In this document: positions 35,181-44,174 of the stretch, in pieces
Numbering within the stretch: position 1 is the first letter of the stretch
Layout of the letters: every line of letters starts with the position of its first letter
DNA from: Roseobacter litoralis Och 149
GTDB taxonomy: Bacteria; Pseudomonadota; Alphaproteobacteria; Rhodobacterales; Rhodobacteraceae
Assembly (NCBI RefSeq): GCF_000154785.2
Contig: NC_015730.1
Span: 4,115,501-4,179,500 of the forward strand
Direction: 5' to 3'
Length of the DNA: 64,000 bases
The notes under the pieces: model-generated
Databases searched by the model: none
Told to the model about the DNA's origin: nothing
What the model saw: only the letters and a program-made list of their open reading frames with translations
Program-made: the position numbers and the translations under genes

Positions 35181-35942
35181 TTGACCGGACCCGAGAAAAA
35201 ACCACTGCGCGTTCTGAGCTGGAACGTTTTTAATGAAAACCCTGACGCCGCACGTATTGCAGACGCTTTGACAGCACTCAATCCTGACATCGCGCTTTTT
35301 CAAGAGGTGTTGCCTGCGCATATCGCCGTGATCAAAGCCAGTTTTCCATATGTGAGCGTCGCGCGGGATTATGCGTTAAAAGGCGAGTTATGCCATCTTG
35401 TGATCGCAAGCAGGTTTCCCACGAGACGCGAAACCATCCTGTTTCACTCAGATACGTCCAAACCTGCGCCAACCCGTTGGGCGCGCCATGCGGGCTGGGT
35501 CGAGTTTCTGGACAGCCTGTCGGTCGATGTGGTGGTCCCCGGCGCGCGCCCCTTCAGGGTTGTCAATCTCCACACCAGTGCGGGTGTGTCACCTTCGGCC
35601 CGGCAAGCGGAACTGGCTGAAACGCAAAGCCATTTTGATTGCGAAGGCCCCTGCCTCGTCGCAGGTGATTTCAACAGTTACGCCGTGCCATGGCTCGCGC
35701 CGCTTCTGGCCATCCCCCTGCATTATCGTCCCAAGGACTGGCTGATTTTCGAACGCAGAGCGCTGAACTCATGGTTTCAGCGGCAAGGTTTCGCGCCTGC
35801 GGTACATGGGGTCACTTTTCCTAAATTCCGCCTGCAAATGGATCAGCTGTTTACTCGCGATATCACGGTGGAAACTGCGGTCATAGAAAGACGCCTGTGG
35901 GGGTCCGACCACAGACCCCTCTCGCTGGAAATCAACCTGTGA
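35181..35942 (+). CDS. Endonuclease/exonuclease/phosphatase-family protein
   Basis: About 253 residues with the complete EEP catalytic set: Asn in LSWNVFNEN, Glu in LFQEV, Asp/Asn in VAGDFNS and Asp-His in GSDHRPLSLE. Members cleave phosphodiesters in DNA, lipids or signalling molecules, and the small single-domain form does not reveal which. No in-frame ATG exists near the start. TTG 35181 follows GGAGA at good spacing and fits the domain border; the frame stays open to a TTG at 35100. No signal peptide is apparent. Confidence 0.82.
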   Translation: MTGPEKKPLRVLSWNVFNENPDAARIADALTALNPDIALFQEVLPAHIAVIKASFPYVSVARDYALKGELCHLVIASRFPTRRETILFHSDTSKPAPTRWARHAGWVEFLDSLSVDVVVPGARPFRVVNLHTSAGVSPSARQAELAETQSHFDCEGPCLVAGDFNSYAVPWLAPLLAIPLHYRPKDWLIFERRALNSWFQRQGFAPAVHGVTFPKFRLQMDQLFTRDITVETAVIERRLWGSDHRPLSLEINL

Positions 35943-35952
35943 GGATGGCGGC

Positions 35953-37494
35953 TTACCCTTCCACTTCGCGTCCGAGTTTCCCTTTGAGCATCTGGATCAG
36001 CATCAACCCAGCCCAGATAAACGCCACCTGATAGAGCACAAAACACACCACACCGAGGATCAACATCCTGATGGATTGCTGCATTTTCGGCCAACTCAAC
36101 GGCCAGACTTTCATATCACCAAGTTTGTCGCGCAGCGCTGCCTCATCAAGCCCATAGAAATCAATCACGGCCTGTTTTTTATCCGGATCGTCCAGCGCAC
36201 GGCTCACTCTGTCGCGCGCCTCTTTTGCGGTATCTCGCAGAACAACCGCCAGCACGACGGTGACCATCGACAAAACGATCAGAACGAGAGGGCCGCCGAC
36301 TAGGGAATTGGGGTCCCGAAAACCGGTTACATCAATCGCGGAGGTAAAGGTTTGAATGTCCCCGAAGAGATCGGCGAAAAACCCTGCGAAACTCTCCAAA
36401 GAGGGGGTGAAAATGTCCCTCAATGCAACGATGAAATCCTGAAACAGGAACTGATAGATGTTTTCAAACTCAGTCTGGCGCAGAAACTCATTCTGAATGC
36501 GCATCGCAAAAGCGACCAGAAAACTGATGATCGTGACATAGATGCAGGGGCGAAAAATCTGCTCAAGGTTTTCGAACCCCATCCGCCCATTCGGGTCCTG
36601 CGATGACAGTTTTGGCACCAACCACAGGTCAAACGCACCGTTTCTGAGGCGTTGAATGGTTAGCGCGAGCGCAAGCACGTAACAGTAGTAGATCATCAGC
36701 AGGCATAACTCGACCAGCAGCAAGGCGTATACGTAAGCAGAAAACCCCCAGTTCATTGCGAACGACGGGCTGCGCATGTCAGTGGGGGCTGTGATTTGCG
36801 TGGCTTGCGCGAAAATGGCCGCTATGGACCAGTCGACTTCCTGCCCGGATGTATCCTGACAAACAGCAGGAATCGTGATCCCCGATGCCGTGAGCAAATC
36901 ACCCGTCATCAGCGGCATATGCACCACACAATACCAGTCCAGAACAACGACCGTACCGACCAGCAAGGCAACGACCATCCCGGCAAGCGAGAAACACGTC
37001 CAGATCAAACGCACCATCCGGGATACTCCCCGGTTCATCTCACTGGATGTGTCTGACAGGTCAAACTGCCAGTCCCGGTTACAGAACATACGGTCCTGGA
37101 TCATCTGACGAAATGTGCGCTGGAGGTTTTGCACCGAGGTGAACGCAAAGAAAAACGCCAAGGGCATCATGATGGACAGGCTTGGCCACCAATTCAGCGC
37201 GTGACCATAGCCGACCTGTTTCTCAAGACACTGGTCGGTTCCAACAAGATCGTCCGGACAAGGCGCTGCCTCGACCGTACCCCTGAGAATATAATGTGTC
37301 ACATCCCCAAGGTTCAGCACGTAAACAGCAGCAACGATCGGCACAACGCCCAGAAACACCGCAATGAACAGCACGACAAAAGGGTCAACACCCCAGAAAC
37401 GACGTCCAATGCGCACAAACCATGGCTGGGTGTCAAAGATGTTTTGCAGCGCTTGCGTCTGATCCGCAGGTTGTGCCTGATCCCTGCTCATCAT
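35953..37494 (-). CDS. Multi-pass membrane protein of unknown function
   Basis: A 513-residue protein I do not recognise. It has about seven or eight hydrophobic segments: residues 38-60 (PFVVLFIAVFLGVVPIVAAV), then near 102, 170, 250, 320, 410 and 480. A soluble loop of about 60 residues near the C-terminus has a charged, helical DRVSRALDDPDKKQAVIDFYGL stretch. Several cysteine pairs lie in the presumed periplasmic loops. ATG 37494 (or 37491) is preferred over a start 99 bases upstream. The gene is alone, convergent with the EEP gene. Confidence 0.6.
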   Translation of the reverse strand: MMSRDQAQPADQTQALQNIFDTQPWFVRIGRRFWGVDPFVVLFIAVFLGVVPIVAAVYVLNLGDVTHYILRGTVEAAPCPDDLVGTDQCLEKQVGYGHALNWWPSLSIMMPLAFFFAFTSVQNLQRTFRQMIQDRMFCNRDWQFDLSDTSSEMNRGVSRMVRLIWTCFSLAGMVVALLVGTVVVLDWYCVVHMPLMTGDLLTASGITIPAVCQDTSGQEVDWSIAAIFAQATQITAPTDMRSPSFAMNWGFSAYVYALLLVELCLLMIYYCYVLALALTIQRLRNGAFDLWLVPKLSSQDPNGRMGFENLEQIFRPCIYVTIISFLVAFAMRIQNEFLRQTEFENIYQFLFQDFIVALRDIFTPSLESFAGFFADLFGDIQTFTSAIDVTGFRDPNSLVGGPLVLIVLSMVTVVLAVVLRDTAKEARDRVSRALDDPDKKQAVIDFYGLDEAALRDKLGDMKVWPLSWPKMQQSIRMLILGVVCFVLYQVAFIWAGLMLIQMLKGKLGREVEG

Positions 37495-37777
37495 CGGACC
37501 TTTGCCGTGCGGCGGACAATCTCGGTGATCCGTTTGCTCAGGGCAAACCGCGTCTTCATCAGGTGGAAAGTTACTACCATAAGATCTGACCAAAAATGTC
37601 TTTACGTGTAGCTATTGCCTTAGGATTGAATAGAATTATCGTAATACACCTCAGAGCATAGCATAAATTGCAATCACGTGTTTATTTTTTACCGAACCAC
37701 GCAAACACATCAGAATTTCTTGACGGCGGGGCAAGACGCTTTGATAAACAACATAGTATTTGAATATAACTTGAGTA

Positions 37778-38233
37778 ATGCAAAATAGCGCCGCTGAATC
37801 CATCGCCGAAGAACTGCTCTACATCACAGGGAAAGCCTTGCTTGAGGCGGATTTTCAGATGTTCAGTGAGTGTTTCAGGCTCCCCCAGATGATGGAAACC
37901 GTTGACGGGCGGCGATTGATCACGACCGAGGCTGAGTTTCAGTATACGTTCAACTCGGTGCGGCGCCATTTACATGACTGCGGCGTGGTCGATTTCGCTC
38001 GTACCGTGGTATCGGCAAAGTTTCTGGATGCTGACACGATCGGCTCAACGCATGTCTCCAGCCTGCTTGGCGCGAATGGACAAGAACAGGCACAACCCTA
38101 TCCCGTTTATTCGGTGATCCGACGGCATGGCAACACATGGCGGATTGTCTCGTCTCTTTATGCGATTCTCGATAACCCAGCTTACAACGAAGCCCTCATG
38201 GCTACGCCGGATTACTCTTCCACCGAACAATAA
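37778..38233 (+). CDS. SnoaL/NTF2-like hypothetical protein
   Basis: A 151-residue protein with the alpha+beta pattern of the NTF2/SnoaL fold: an N-terminal helix pair (AEELLYITGKALLEADFQMFSECF), a TTEAEFQYTFNSVRRHL helix and a final strand pair ending TWRIVSSLYAILD. No catalytic residues can be assigned, so it may be an enzyme or a small-ligand or protein-binding module. It stands alone between the unknown membrane protein and the fasciclin gene, preceded by an AT-rich stretch of about 280 bases. Confidence 0.65.
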   Translation: MQNSAAESIAEELLYITGKALLEADFQMFSECFRLPQMMETVDGRRLITTEAEFQYTFNSVRRHLHDCGVVDFARTVVSAKFLDADTIGSTHVSSLLGANGQEQAQPYPVYSVIRRHGNTWRIVSSLYAILDNPAYNEALMATPDYSSTEQ

Positions 38234-38676
38234 AGAGCGGGTTTTTACGTGAGCGACCACCGGGGGGGCAACGTGACCTTAGAGTGACCGGCAAGGACAC
38301 GTGCCTCACCCCCTAATCCCACAAAACTGCATTGAAGCGTTCCTACGGGACTGACCCATATCTACCCCCGGACGCATGCGCAAAGTTGCGATCCCTTGCC
38401 AAAGACTTTCGAACAGAAGACAGATTCTGCGCCCTGCGCTATCTCAATGGTCTGTAAGAGGGGACGTTGCACGCTCGCTTAAAAAAAACCGAAGCCCCAG
38501 ACGGAGGCTTCGGCAAAAAATAGCTGTCATGATGCCCGCTTTTTTACAAGGAGCGGACTGAACCACAAAGACTTGCGGGTCAGTCATTTGCCCTCAGCGT
38601 GTCATTGCACTGGCATATTATTTTGACGTCTTGGCCCAAAGGCATCCTGTGCTAAGCCAAAAGGGTCATATCTTGA
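38234..38676. other. 443-bp intergenic region containing a minus-strand terminator
   Basis: No convincing gene is seen. The main structure is the terminator at 38481-38513, which points leftward. A transcript of about 150-200 bases ending there could be the 3' untranslated region of the fasciclin message or a separate small RNA. Short open frames here have no ribosome site or family features. Confidence 0.5.
38481..38513 (-). terminator. Strong rho-independent terminator (minus strand)
   Basis: CCGAAGCC (38489-38496) and GGCTTCGG (38506-38513) form an 8-bp stem with a 9-base loop. Eight A residues lie just left of the stem, which read as T8 after the hairpin on the minus strand. It ends transcripts coming from the fasciclin gene side. 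Confidence 0.8.
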
Positions 38677-39183
38677 TCAACTGGGCAGCAAAACACCGTC
38701 AATGACGTGGATGATACCGTTGGACGCCATAACATCCGGGCTGATCACGGTCGCCTTGTTGATCTTGACGCCATTACGGCCGTCATAGTGCAGATCGCTG
38801 CCTTCGACGGTGGCAACGGATCCGCGCTTGCCGATGATGTTAGCCGCCGGAATCCGACCTGAAACGACATGATAGGTCAAAATTTGGACCAGCTTATCTT
38901 TGTTCTCAGGCAGGAGCAGGTTTTCAACAGTACCAGCTGGCAAAGCAGCAAAAGCCTCATCGGTCGGCGCAAAGACCGTGAAGGGTCCGGGAGATTTCAA
39001 CGTCTCGACAAGTCCTGCGGCTTGGACCGCGGCAACAAGCGTGGTGAACGATCCGGCGGCCACAGCCGTATCAACAATATCGGGTGTCCTGCTTGTCGTC
39101 ATGCCGCAGGCCGACAGACCCGCCAGCCCTGCAAAGCCAACTCCTGCTTTCAGCGCGCCGCGCCGTGAAATCATGTGTACCAT
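38677..39183 (-). CDS. Fasciclin (FAS1)-domain lipoprotein
   Basis: A 168-residue protein with one FAS1 domain: [22 protein letters not shown] and the [10 protein letters not shown] segment are diagnostic. The N-terminus combines a twin-arginine-like SRRGALKAG stretch with a lipobox at LSAC, so it is probably a lipid-anchored surface or periplasmic protein. FAS1 domains mediate adhesion. AGGAAATG precedes ATG 39183. A terminator lies about 165 bases after the stop. Confidence 0.9.
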   Translation of the reverse strand: MVHMISRRGALKAGVGFAGLAGLSACGMTTSRTPDIVDTAVAAGSFTTLVAAVQAAGLVETLKSPGPFTVFAPTDEAFAALPAGTVENLLLPENKDKLVQILTYHVVSGRIPAANIIGKRGSVATVEGSDLHYDGRNGVKINKATVISPDVMASNGIIHVIDGVLLPS

Positions 39184-39308
39184 TCGTCATTTCCTTTCAT
39201 TCCAACTGCATAAAACAGTGTGTGTGTAATTTTCACACAAAACCAAATAACGCGCATACTTCAACAATCAACGATCTTGTGGAATTTTTTTACACTGGGT
39301 AGTCTCAC

Positions 39309-40166
39309 GTGATGAACGCGACCGGATCAGATGGGTTTTTGCTGCTGCTCAAAGGGCTGATGCGCCCGCTTGTGCGCACGTTGATCAGTCGCGGCGTTAC
39401 AGCCCCTGCATTTTATAAGTTGCTCAAGTCGGTTTATGTCGATGTCGCCTATGAGGAGTTTCGCCTTGGCGGCGCGGCCCCGACAGACAGTCGGGTGTCG
39501 CTTTTGACCGGAGTCCATCGTCGGGATGTGCGTACCATTCTATCAAGCGATGATGATGCGTGGAAAACGGCGCGCGGCAAATCCGCGACTTTCGCGACAG
39601 TCCTGAGCCAATGGATGACGCGCCCTGAGTATCAGGATGACACAGGCCAGCCCATAAGCCTGCCCAAGACATCCGATAACAGTCCGAACTTCGAAGCGCT
39701 CGTTCGCGAAATCAATACGGACATCCGACCGCGCACGATTCTTGACGAACTCACCCGACAGGATCTGGTCCATGAAAGCGCCGACGGACTGTTGAGGATA
39801 AGTGAGGGTGCGTTCACAGGGCCAAGGTCTGATCACGACAAACTGGTGTTTTTTGCCGCCAATGTTGGTGATCACCTTGCAGCGGCCTCACAAAACCTGC
39901 TTTCGGATGATGCGCCCTTTCTGGAACGTGCCGTGTTTTACAATCGGTTGTCGCCCGCGTCTGTGGACCAGATCGAAGAACACGCAGGTCAACTGGCGCA
40001 AAATATGCTCGAGACGCTCAATGCACAAAGCAGTGTGTTGCAGCAAACCGACCAAGATGGGACGGGAGCAAAGGAACGATACCGGTTAGGCGTTTACTTT
40101 TACCGAGAACCATCAAGCGCTGATCCATCCAAACCAAAGGACGAAACAAGTGAGACAGAAAACTAG
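39309..40166 (+). CDS. DUF6502 family protein
   Basis: A 285-residue soluble protein matching my recollection of the DUF6502 family, seen in its N-terminal LKGLMRPLVRTLISRGVTAPAFYKLLKSVYVDVA region, which resembles a winged-helix segment, and the TGVHRRDVR motif. Function is unknown; a DNA-binding role is possible given the N-terminal helices. It overlaps the next gene by 17 bases, and the pairing of a DUF6502 protein with a DUF5666 lipoprotein suggests they work together. Confidence 0.72.
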   Translation: MMNATGSDGFLLLLKGLMRPLVRTLISRGVTAPAFYKLLKSVYVDVAYEEFRLGGAAPTDSRVSLLTGVHRRDVRTILSSDDDAWKTARGKSATFATVLSQWMTRPEYQDDTGQPISLPKTSDNSPNFEALVREINTDIRPRTILDELTRQDLVHESADGLLRISEGAFTGPRSDHDKLVFFAANVGDHLAAASQNLLSDDAPFLERAVFYNRLSPASVDQIEEHAGQLAQNMLETLNAQSSVLQQTDQDGTGAKERYRLGVYFYREPSSADPSKPKDETSETEN

Positions 40167-41091
40167 AAGGGACATCCTTTCGCTTCTGGGGTCGACAGTC
40201 CTTTTGGCCTCTTGCGCACCGGCCGTGGTCACGCGCGCCGGCAATGATCCCTTTGAGGGTGGCATCGGAGGCACCGGTATCGTTGGCGTTCTCACGGGTT
40301 TTGGCAGTCTGCTGATCAATGGCGTCACGGTCGATGTGACCCGCGCAACCAGATACACCACCAGCTTTGGCGCGACCTCACTCGACGCTCTGGTGCCGGG
40401 CATGTCCCTGACAGTTTATGCACAGCGACGTGGTGACAGGCTTGTGGCAAAGGATGTCTTTGTCGACCATCTTTTAATCGGCACGTTGCGCGCGCATCAG
40501 AGCGCTCTGCATGTGAATGGCGTTTCCGTGCGAGCGCCCAATGCGGTACATGCCCATACGCTGACAGGTACTCGCGTCGCTGTCAGCGGTGTGTGGTCTG
40601 CATCTGGTGTCATCGCCAGCCGGATTGACCCGGCAGTGATGGAAAAAGATCTGATCGCGGGCACCATCACCTCTGTGGACGCGGGCATCAACGGGATTGG
40701 CGGCGTGCGCCTTGACGCACAAGGGGTCAGGCTCATGACCGGGCAATATGCGGCAGTTATGGGAACCTCCCACGACGAGGGGTTTAATGTCCAGAGTATC
40801 GGGAATGGACGATTTGCCCGTGCCACCAGTCTGAGAAACCTGTCCGTTGAAGGGTATCTCGAACCCATCAACACCCAACCAGGATTCAGGATTGCGGGGC
40901 TCGGTCATAGTTTCGCCCGCGATGTTTCCCTCGGGTCTATCGGCACTCGGCGCGCGGTGTATTTCGGACGCTATGACGGTCTGTTTGGCGCGTCCAAAGG
41001 ATATATTATGCCCGAAGACATCGTTGCGCGGCGCGAATTGCTGAACCGTGGTATTTCTGAAGGGTTCGACGGGCCGGTTATTGAGATTTGA
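40150..41091 (+). CDS. DUF5666-domain lipoprotein
   Basis: A 313-residue protein with a lipoprotein signal ending LLASC and the DUF5666 beta-rich repeats: GIGGTGIVGVLTGFGSLLINGVTVDV and later GTITSVDAG and VEGYLEP strands. Start is GTG 40150, inside the end of the DUF6502 gene. DUF5666 proteins are envelope proteins of unknown function. The tight overlap indicates translational coupling with the DUF6502 protein. Confidence 0.78.
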   Translation: MRQKTRRDILSLLGSTVLLASCAPAVVTRAGNDPFEGGIGGTGIVGVLTGFGSLLINGVTVDVTRATRYTTSFGATSLDALVPGMSLTVYAQRRGDRLVAKDVFVDHLLIGTLRAHQSALHVNGVSVRAPNAVHAHTLTGTRVAVSGVWSASGVIASRIDPAVMEKDLIAGTITSVDAGINGIGGVRLDAQGVRLMTGQYAAVMGTSHDEGFNVQSIGNGRFARATSLRNLSVEGYLEPINTQPGFRIAGLGHSFARDVSLGSIGTRRAVYFGRYDGLFGASKGYIMPEDIVARRELLNRGISEGFDGPVIEI

Positions 41092-41269
41092 ATGGGCTCG
41101 GAGCGGGGCTGTCTGTGCACAAACCGGACGGTTTCCCTTCAACAAATGGTGATGCACAGGCCAGACCCGGTTGCTGTATCCGGTTGAAACCGCCACACTC
41201 TGGTCGGTGCAAACAGCATCTGAACCGGTGACCCTATGTAACGGACCGACGCATTCAAAAGGAAATACA

Positions 41270-41779
41270 ATGACTAAACCAAATCCGGGCACTGCCGTTG
41301 CACAGGTAACAATTCCGACCGTCGATGGCGGAACGATCACGCTGGGACAGCCCAAAGACAGGTGGAGCATGCTGTTTGTCTATCGCGGACGTCATTGCCC
41401 CCGGTGCAAGCGGTTCCTCAACAAGCTGAATGCGGTATTGCCAGCATGGACCGACAGAATGGATGTCGCCGTGGTTTCTGCCGATACACGGCAAAAAGCG
41501 CTGGACGATCAAAAAGAATTTGGCTGGAACTTCGAATTGGGTTTCGATTTGAGCGAAGACCAGATGCGCGCCTTGGGCCTTTACGTGTCAGAACCCTTGT
41601 CAGAGACCGAAACCGATCGTGTTTTCGCAGAGCCGGGCGCATTTGCAATCCGACCCGATGGCACCCTGATGCTAGTTGAAATTTCCAACGGACCCGCGGC
41701 ACGGCCTGATCTTGAAGAATTGCTGGACGGCATGATCTTCAACATTGAGAACGACCGCCCGGTGCGCGGCACGGCCTGA
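41270..41779 (+). CDS. Redoxin (AhpC/TSA-like thioredoxin-fold protein)
   Basis: A 169-residue thioredoxin-fold protein of the redoxin/AhpC-TSA group. The active-site region is VYRGRHCPRCKRFLNKL, giving a CPRC pair like a thioredoxin motif. It should reduce peroxides or disulfides in the cytoplasm, as no signal peptide is seen. ATG 41270 follows AAAAGGAAAT; the open frame extends 99 bases further up without a good ribosome site. Confidence 0.85.
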   Translation: MTKPNPGTAVAQVTIPTVDGGTITLGQPKDRWSMLFVYRGRHCPRCKRFLNKLNAVLPAWTDRMDVAVVSADTRQKALDDQKEFGWNFELGFDLSEDQMRALGLYVSEPLSETETDRVFAEPGAFAIRPDGTLMLVEISNGPAARPDLEELLDGMIFNIENDRPVRGTA

Positions 41780-41902
41780 TCAAAAATTGCAGAAACGCAC
41801 TTCTGTGTGATACGTGTTTCTGCCCATTCCACAATCGATTTAGCCAGTGTAAATTATTTTGGTTTACACCCGCACAGAGTTTTAATGAGGGGATATTTTG
41901 AG

Positions 41903-42568
41903 ATGCTGACACGGCGACATTTTCTGCAGACGTCTACGGCGTTGTTTTCGACGTCAGTATTGGGGGCGGCCAGCGCTACCGCTGCATCGGCAAGCAGCAA
42001 TTGGTCGGCATGGGATGCGCGGGTCACACCGGCAAATTACAACCCTGCCACGACGAACCCGTGGGGATTGCATCCACGCTTTTTGCCCGTTCGGGTTGAG
42101 GCAAACAGCGGGCTTGTGCCCGGCGATATCCATGTTGATGCAGTTGCGCGCTATTTGTACCACGTTCAAGGCGATGGTACCGCGATGCGATACGGCGTCG
42201 CGATTGCGCGGGGCAATCTGTATGAACCGGGCGTTTTTACAATCCGGCGCAAGGCGCGCTGGCCCAAATGGACGCCAACGGCTGATATGATCCGCCGCGA
42301 TCCGGAGCTTTATACTGAGTTTGCCGACGGAATGCCGGGTGGACCGGGCAATCCGCTTGGGGCGCGGGCGCTGTATCTATACGAAGGGAACCGTGACACC
42401 TATCTCAGAATTCACGGCACCCCGTCACCCAGATCCATCGGCAGCAGGGCGAGTTCCGGATGCGTGCGTATGGTCATGGCGCATATCATCGGTCTTTACG
42501 AAGAGGTGTCGCCGGGCGCTACTGCACATCTTTATCCTGCCGAATCCTATGTAACCGCAAACAGCTAG
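41903..42568 (+). CDS. L,D-transpeptidase (YkuD domain), exported
   Basis: A 221-residue L,D-transpeptidase. The N-terminus is a twin-arginine-type signal (MLTRRHFLQTSTALFSTSVLG). The YkuD catalytic motif appears as IHGTPSPRSIGSRASSGCVRM with the nucleophilic cysteine before VRM. It would cross-link peptidoglycan stem peptides or attach proteins to them in the periplasm. ATG 41903 is chosen because GAGGGGAT lies upstream and it begins the signal; ATG 41885 is possible. It ends head-on against a small lipoprotein gene, overlapping by four bases. Confidence 0.92.
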   Translation: MLTRRHFLQTSTALFSTSVLGAASATAASASSNWSAWDARVTPANYNPATTNPWGLHPRFLPVRVEANSGLVPGDIHVDAVARYLYHVQGDGTAMRYGVAIARGNLYEPGVFTIRRKARWPKWTPTADMIRRDPELYTEFADGMPGGPGNPLGARALYLYEGNRDTYLRIHGTPSPRSIGSRASSGCVRMVMAHIIGLYEEVSPGATAHLYPAESYVTANS

Positions 42569-42828
42569 GCCTGCGGTCTGGTGCAAATGGGCCGCCCTTC
42601 GGCGGTGCGCAAAGGCAGCATTGTCGTCTCAACCGGGCCGGAATGACGGTACCAGTAACAGCCGTCTGTTTCTTTCAGCTGAACCGAATTCAAATCCTGG
42701 TTCGGGGCTGCCATTGCAACGATTTCTTCGGGCAGGTTTCGAATGAAGCCGGCATTTCCGCCAGTCGCAGCGGTACAGGCGCCAAGGCCAAACAATCCAA
42801 TAATCAGCAAAATAAGCCTGCTTTTCAT
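42565..42828 (-). CDS. Small lipoprotein of unknown function
   Basis: An 87-residue lipoprotein with a clear signal and lipobox (LFGLGAC). The mature part has the segments ETDGCYWYRHSGPVETTMLPLRT and GRPICTR. Two cysteines could form a disulfide. I do not recognise a named family. It converges on the L,D-transpeptidase gene. Confidence 0.7.
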   Translation of the reverse strand: MKSRLILLIIGLFGLGACTAATGGNAGFIRNLPEEIVAMAAPNQDLNSVQLKETDGCYWYRHSGPVETTMLPLRTAEGRPICTRPQA

Positions 42829-43018
42829 AGCTCTTTCCTATAACCGCTCTGTACGCAGAGTACCTGCGCAACATCAGACTACCAGCCCAAAATTAAAGGA
42901 ACTGCTCGCCTGTCCTGCGATCAATTTGACACAAAATGCGTTAAGATTGAATTGTCAGCTCATGTAGAACGAAAAATAACGGCGCGCGCGCAGTTTCACC
43001 TGATGCCACCATCCGCCC

Positions 43019-44017
43019 CTACGGCAGGGCGCGCAACGTACCCCGTTCAATGATTTCGCAGGCAAAAAGCCGGGCCTCGGGGTGACGGTCAGGTTGCTCC
43101 AGCATTGCCATGACCAGCTCGACCGAGCTGTCGATGATCTGAGGGATGGGCTGACGGATCGTCGTTAAATCTATGTTTTGCCAGCGCGACATTTCCATGT
43201 CGTTTAAGCCGATGATGCCAATGTCCTCGGGGACGCGCATGCCGCCCTCGCGGATTGCGGTTAATGCGCCGATCGACAAAACGTCGTCGCCACAGAAATA
43301 GGCCTCGGCAGGGGCATTCTGCAATAACGAAAGCATCTCATTGCGCCCGGCGTCAAAGGAATAGGCAGTGGCAAAGCTATCTGAGACAGTGACATCATCT
43401 GCCGTCCGGATCACTTCCAGAAAACCTGTGCGGCGGTCTATTGTTGACGTTGCATCAGCCGGGCCGCCAAGAAAGCCCAACCTCTTGTAACCACGCGCGA
43501 TCAGGGTGCGCGCTGCCATACGTCCGCACTCGATATTATCGATGCCGACAACATGGACGCGGGGCGCATGAGCAAATTTACCAAATGAATGCACCACGGG
43601 TATTTGCGACTTTTGAAAGGCCAGCGAGAATTCTTGGGAAAGGGTGGACGAGGCGACGATCACCCCATCGACCGAATATTGCCGCAAAAGCCGCAGCGAA
43701 TTGGCCGGATCCGTTTCATCGGTAAGGTTGACCAGCAGCGGACGCAGGCCACGATCCTGCAGGCACCGCGTAAAAAGGTCAAAGACCTCCAGAAACACCG
43801 GGTTGTGAAAATTGTTCGAGATCAGACCGATGAGTTTGGTGCGCCCGGTGGTCAAGGACGAGGCCAGCGCGTTGGGGCTATAGCCCAAATCGTTTGCGGC
43901 TTTCTCAACTTTGGCCCGGGTTTTTGGCGAGACCGATGCCCCCACGGTAAATGTGCGCGACACCGCAGAGCGCGAAACACCGGCCCGTTCGGCCACTTCT
44001 TTTAAAGTTACGCTCAT
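43019..44017 (-). CDS. LacI-family transcriptional regulator of the inositol importer operon
   Basis: A 332-residue LacI/GalR regulator. The helix-turn-helix is LKEVAERAGVSRSAVSRTF and the hinge is SPNALASSLTTGRT, followed by a periplasmic-binding-protein-like ligand domain. It is divergent from the inositol-type ABC importer, and a perfect LacI-type operator (44072-44087) lies between them, so it most likely represses that operon and itself. The ligand is probably an inositol or a breakdown product. ATG 44017 is the only sensible start. Confidence 0.93.
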   Translation of the reverse strand: MSVTLKEVAERAGVSRSAVSRTFTVGASVSPKTRAKVEKAANDLGYSPNALASSLTTGRTKLIGLISNNFHNPVFLEVFDLFTRCLQDRGLRPLLVNLTDETDPANSLRLLRQYSVDGVIVASSTLSQEFSLAFQKSQIPVVHSFGKFAHAPRVHVVGIDNIECGRMAARTLIARGYKRLGFLGGPADATSTIDRRTGFLEVIRTADDVTVSDSFATAYSFDAGRNEMLSLLQNAPAEAYFCGDDVLSIGALTAIREGGMRVPEDIGIIGLNDMEMSRWQNIDLTTIRQPIPQIIDSSVELVMAMLEQPDRHPEARLFACEIIERGTLRALP

Positions 44018-44071
44018 TCCGACCTTTTACTCTCAGCAGCACGGCTCAATCTGATCACAGGATTTGATTTC

Positions 44072-44087
44072 TTGCAACCGGTTGCAA
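44072..44087. promoter_or_regulatory. LacI-type operator between regulator and importer genes
   Basis: TTGCAACCGGTTGCAA is a perfect 16-bp palindrome with the central CG typical of LacI-family sites. It lies 54 bases before the LacI start and 87 bases before the binding-protein start. Confidence 0.88.
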
Positions 44088-44174
44088 AAATATTGAACCT
44101 GTGCTTTCTTCCTGCCGAAGGCGTAGGAAAACGTCCTTTGTTTAGGCTCAAAATTGCCAGTTCTGGGAGGAACA

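Noticed and set aside
38376..38561. A 61-codon open frame in the large intergenic region
   Set aside because: No ribosome site, arginine-rich composition, and it runs across the minus-strand terminator hairpin.
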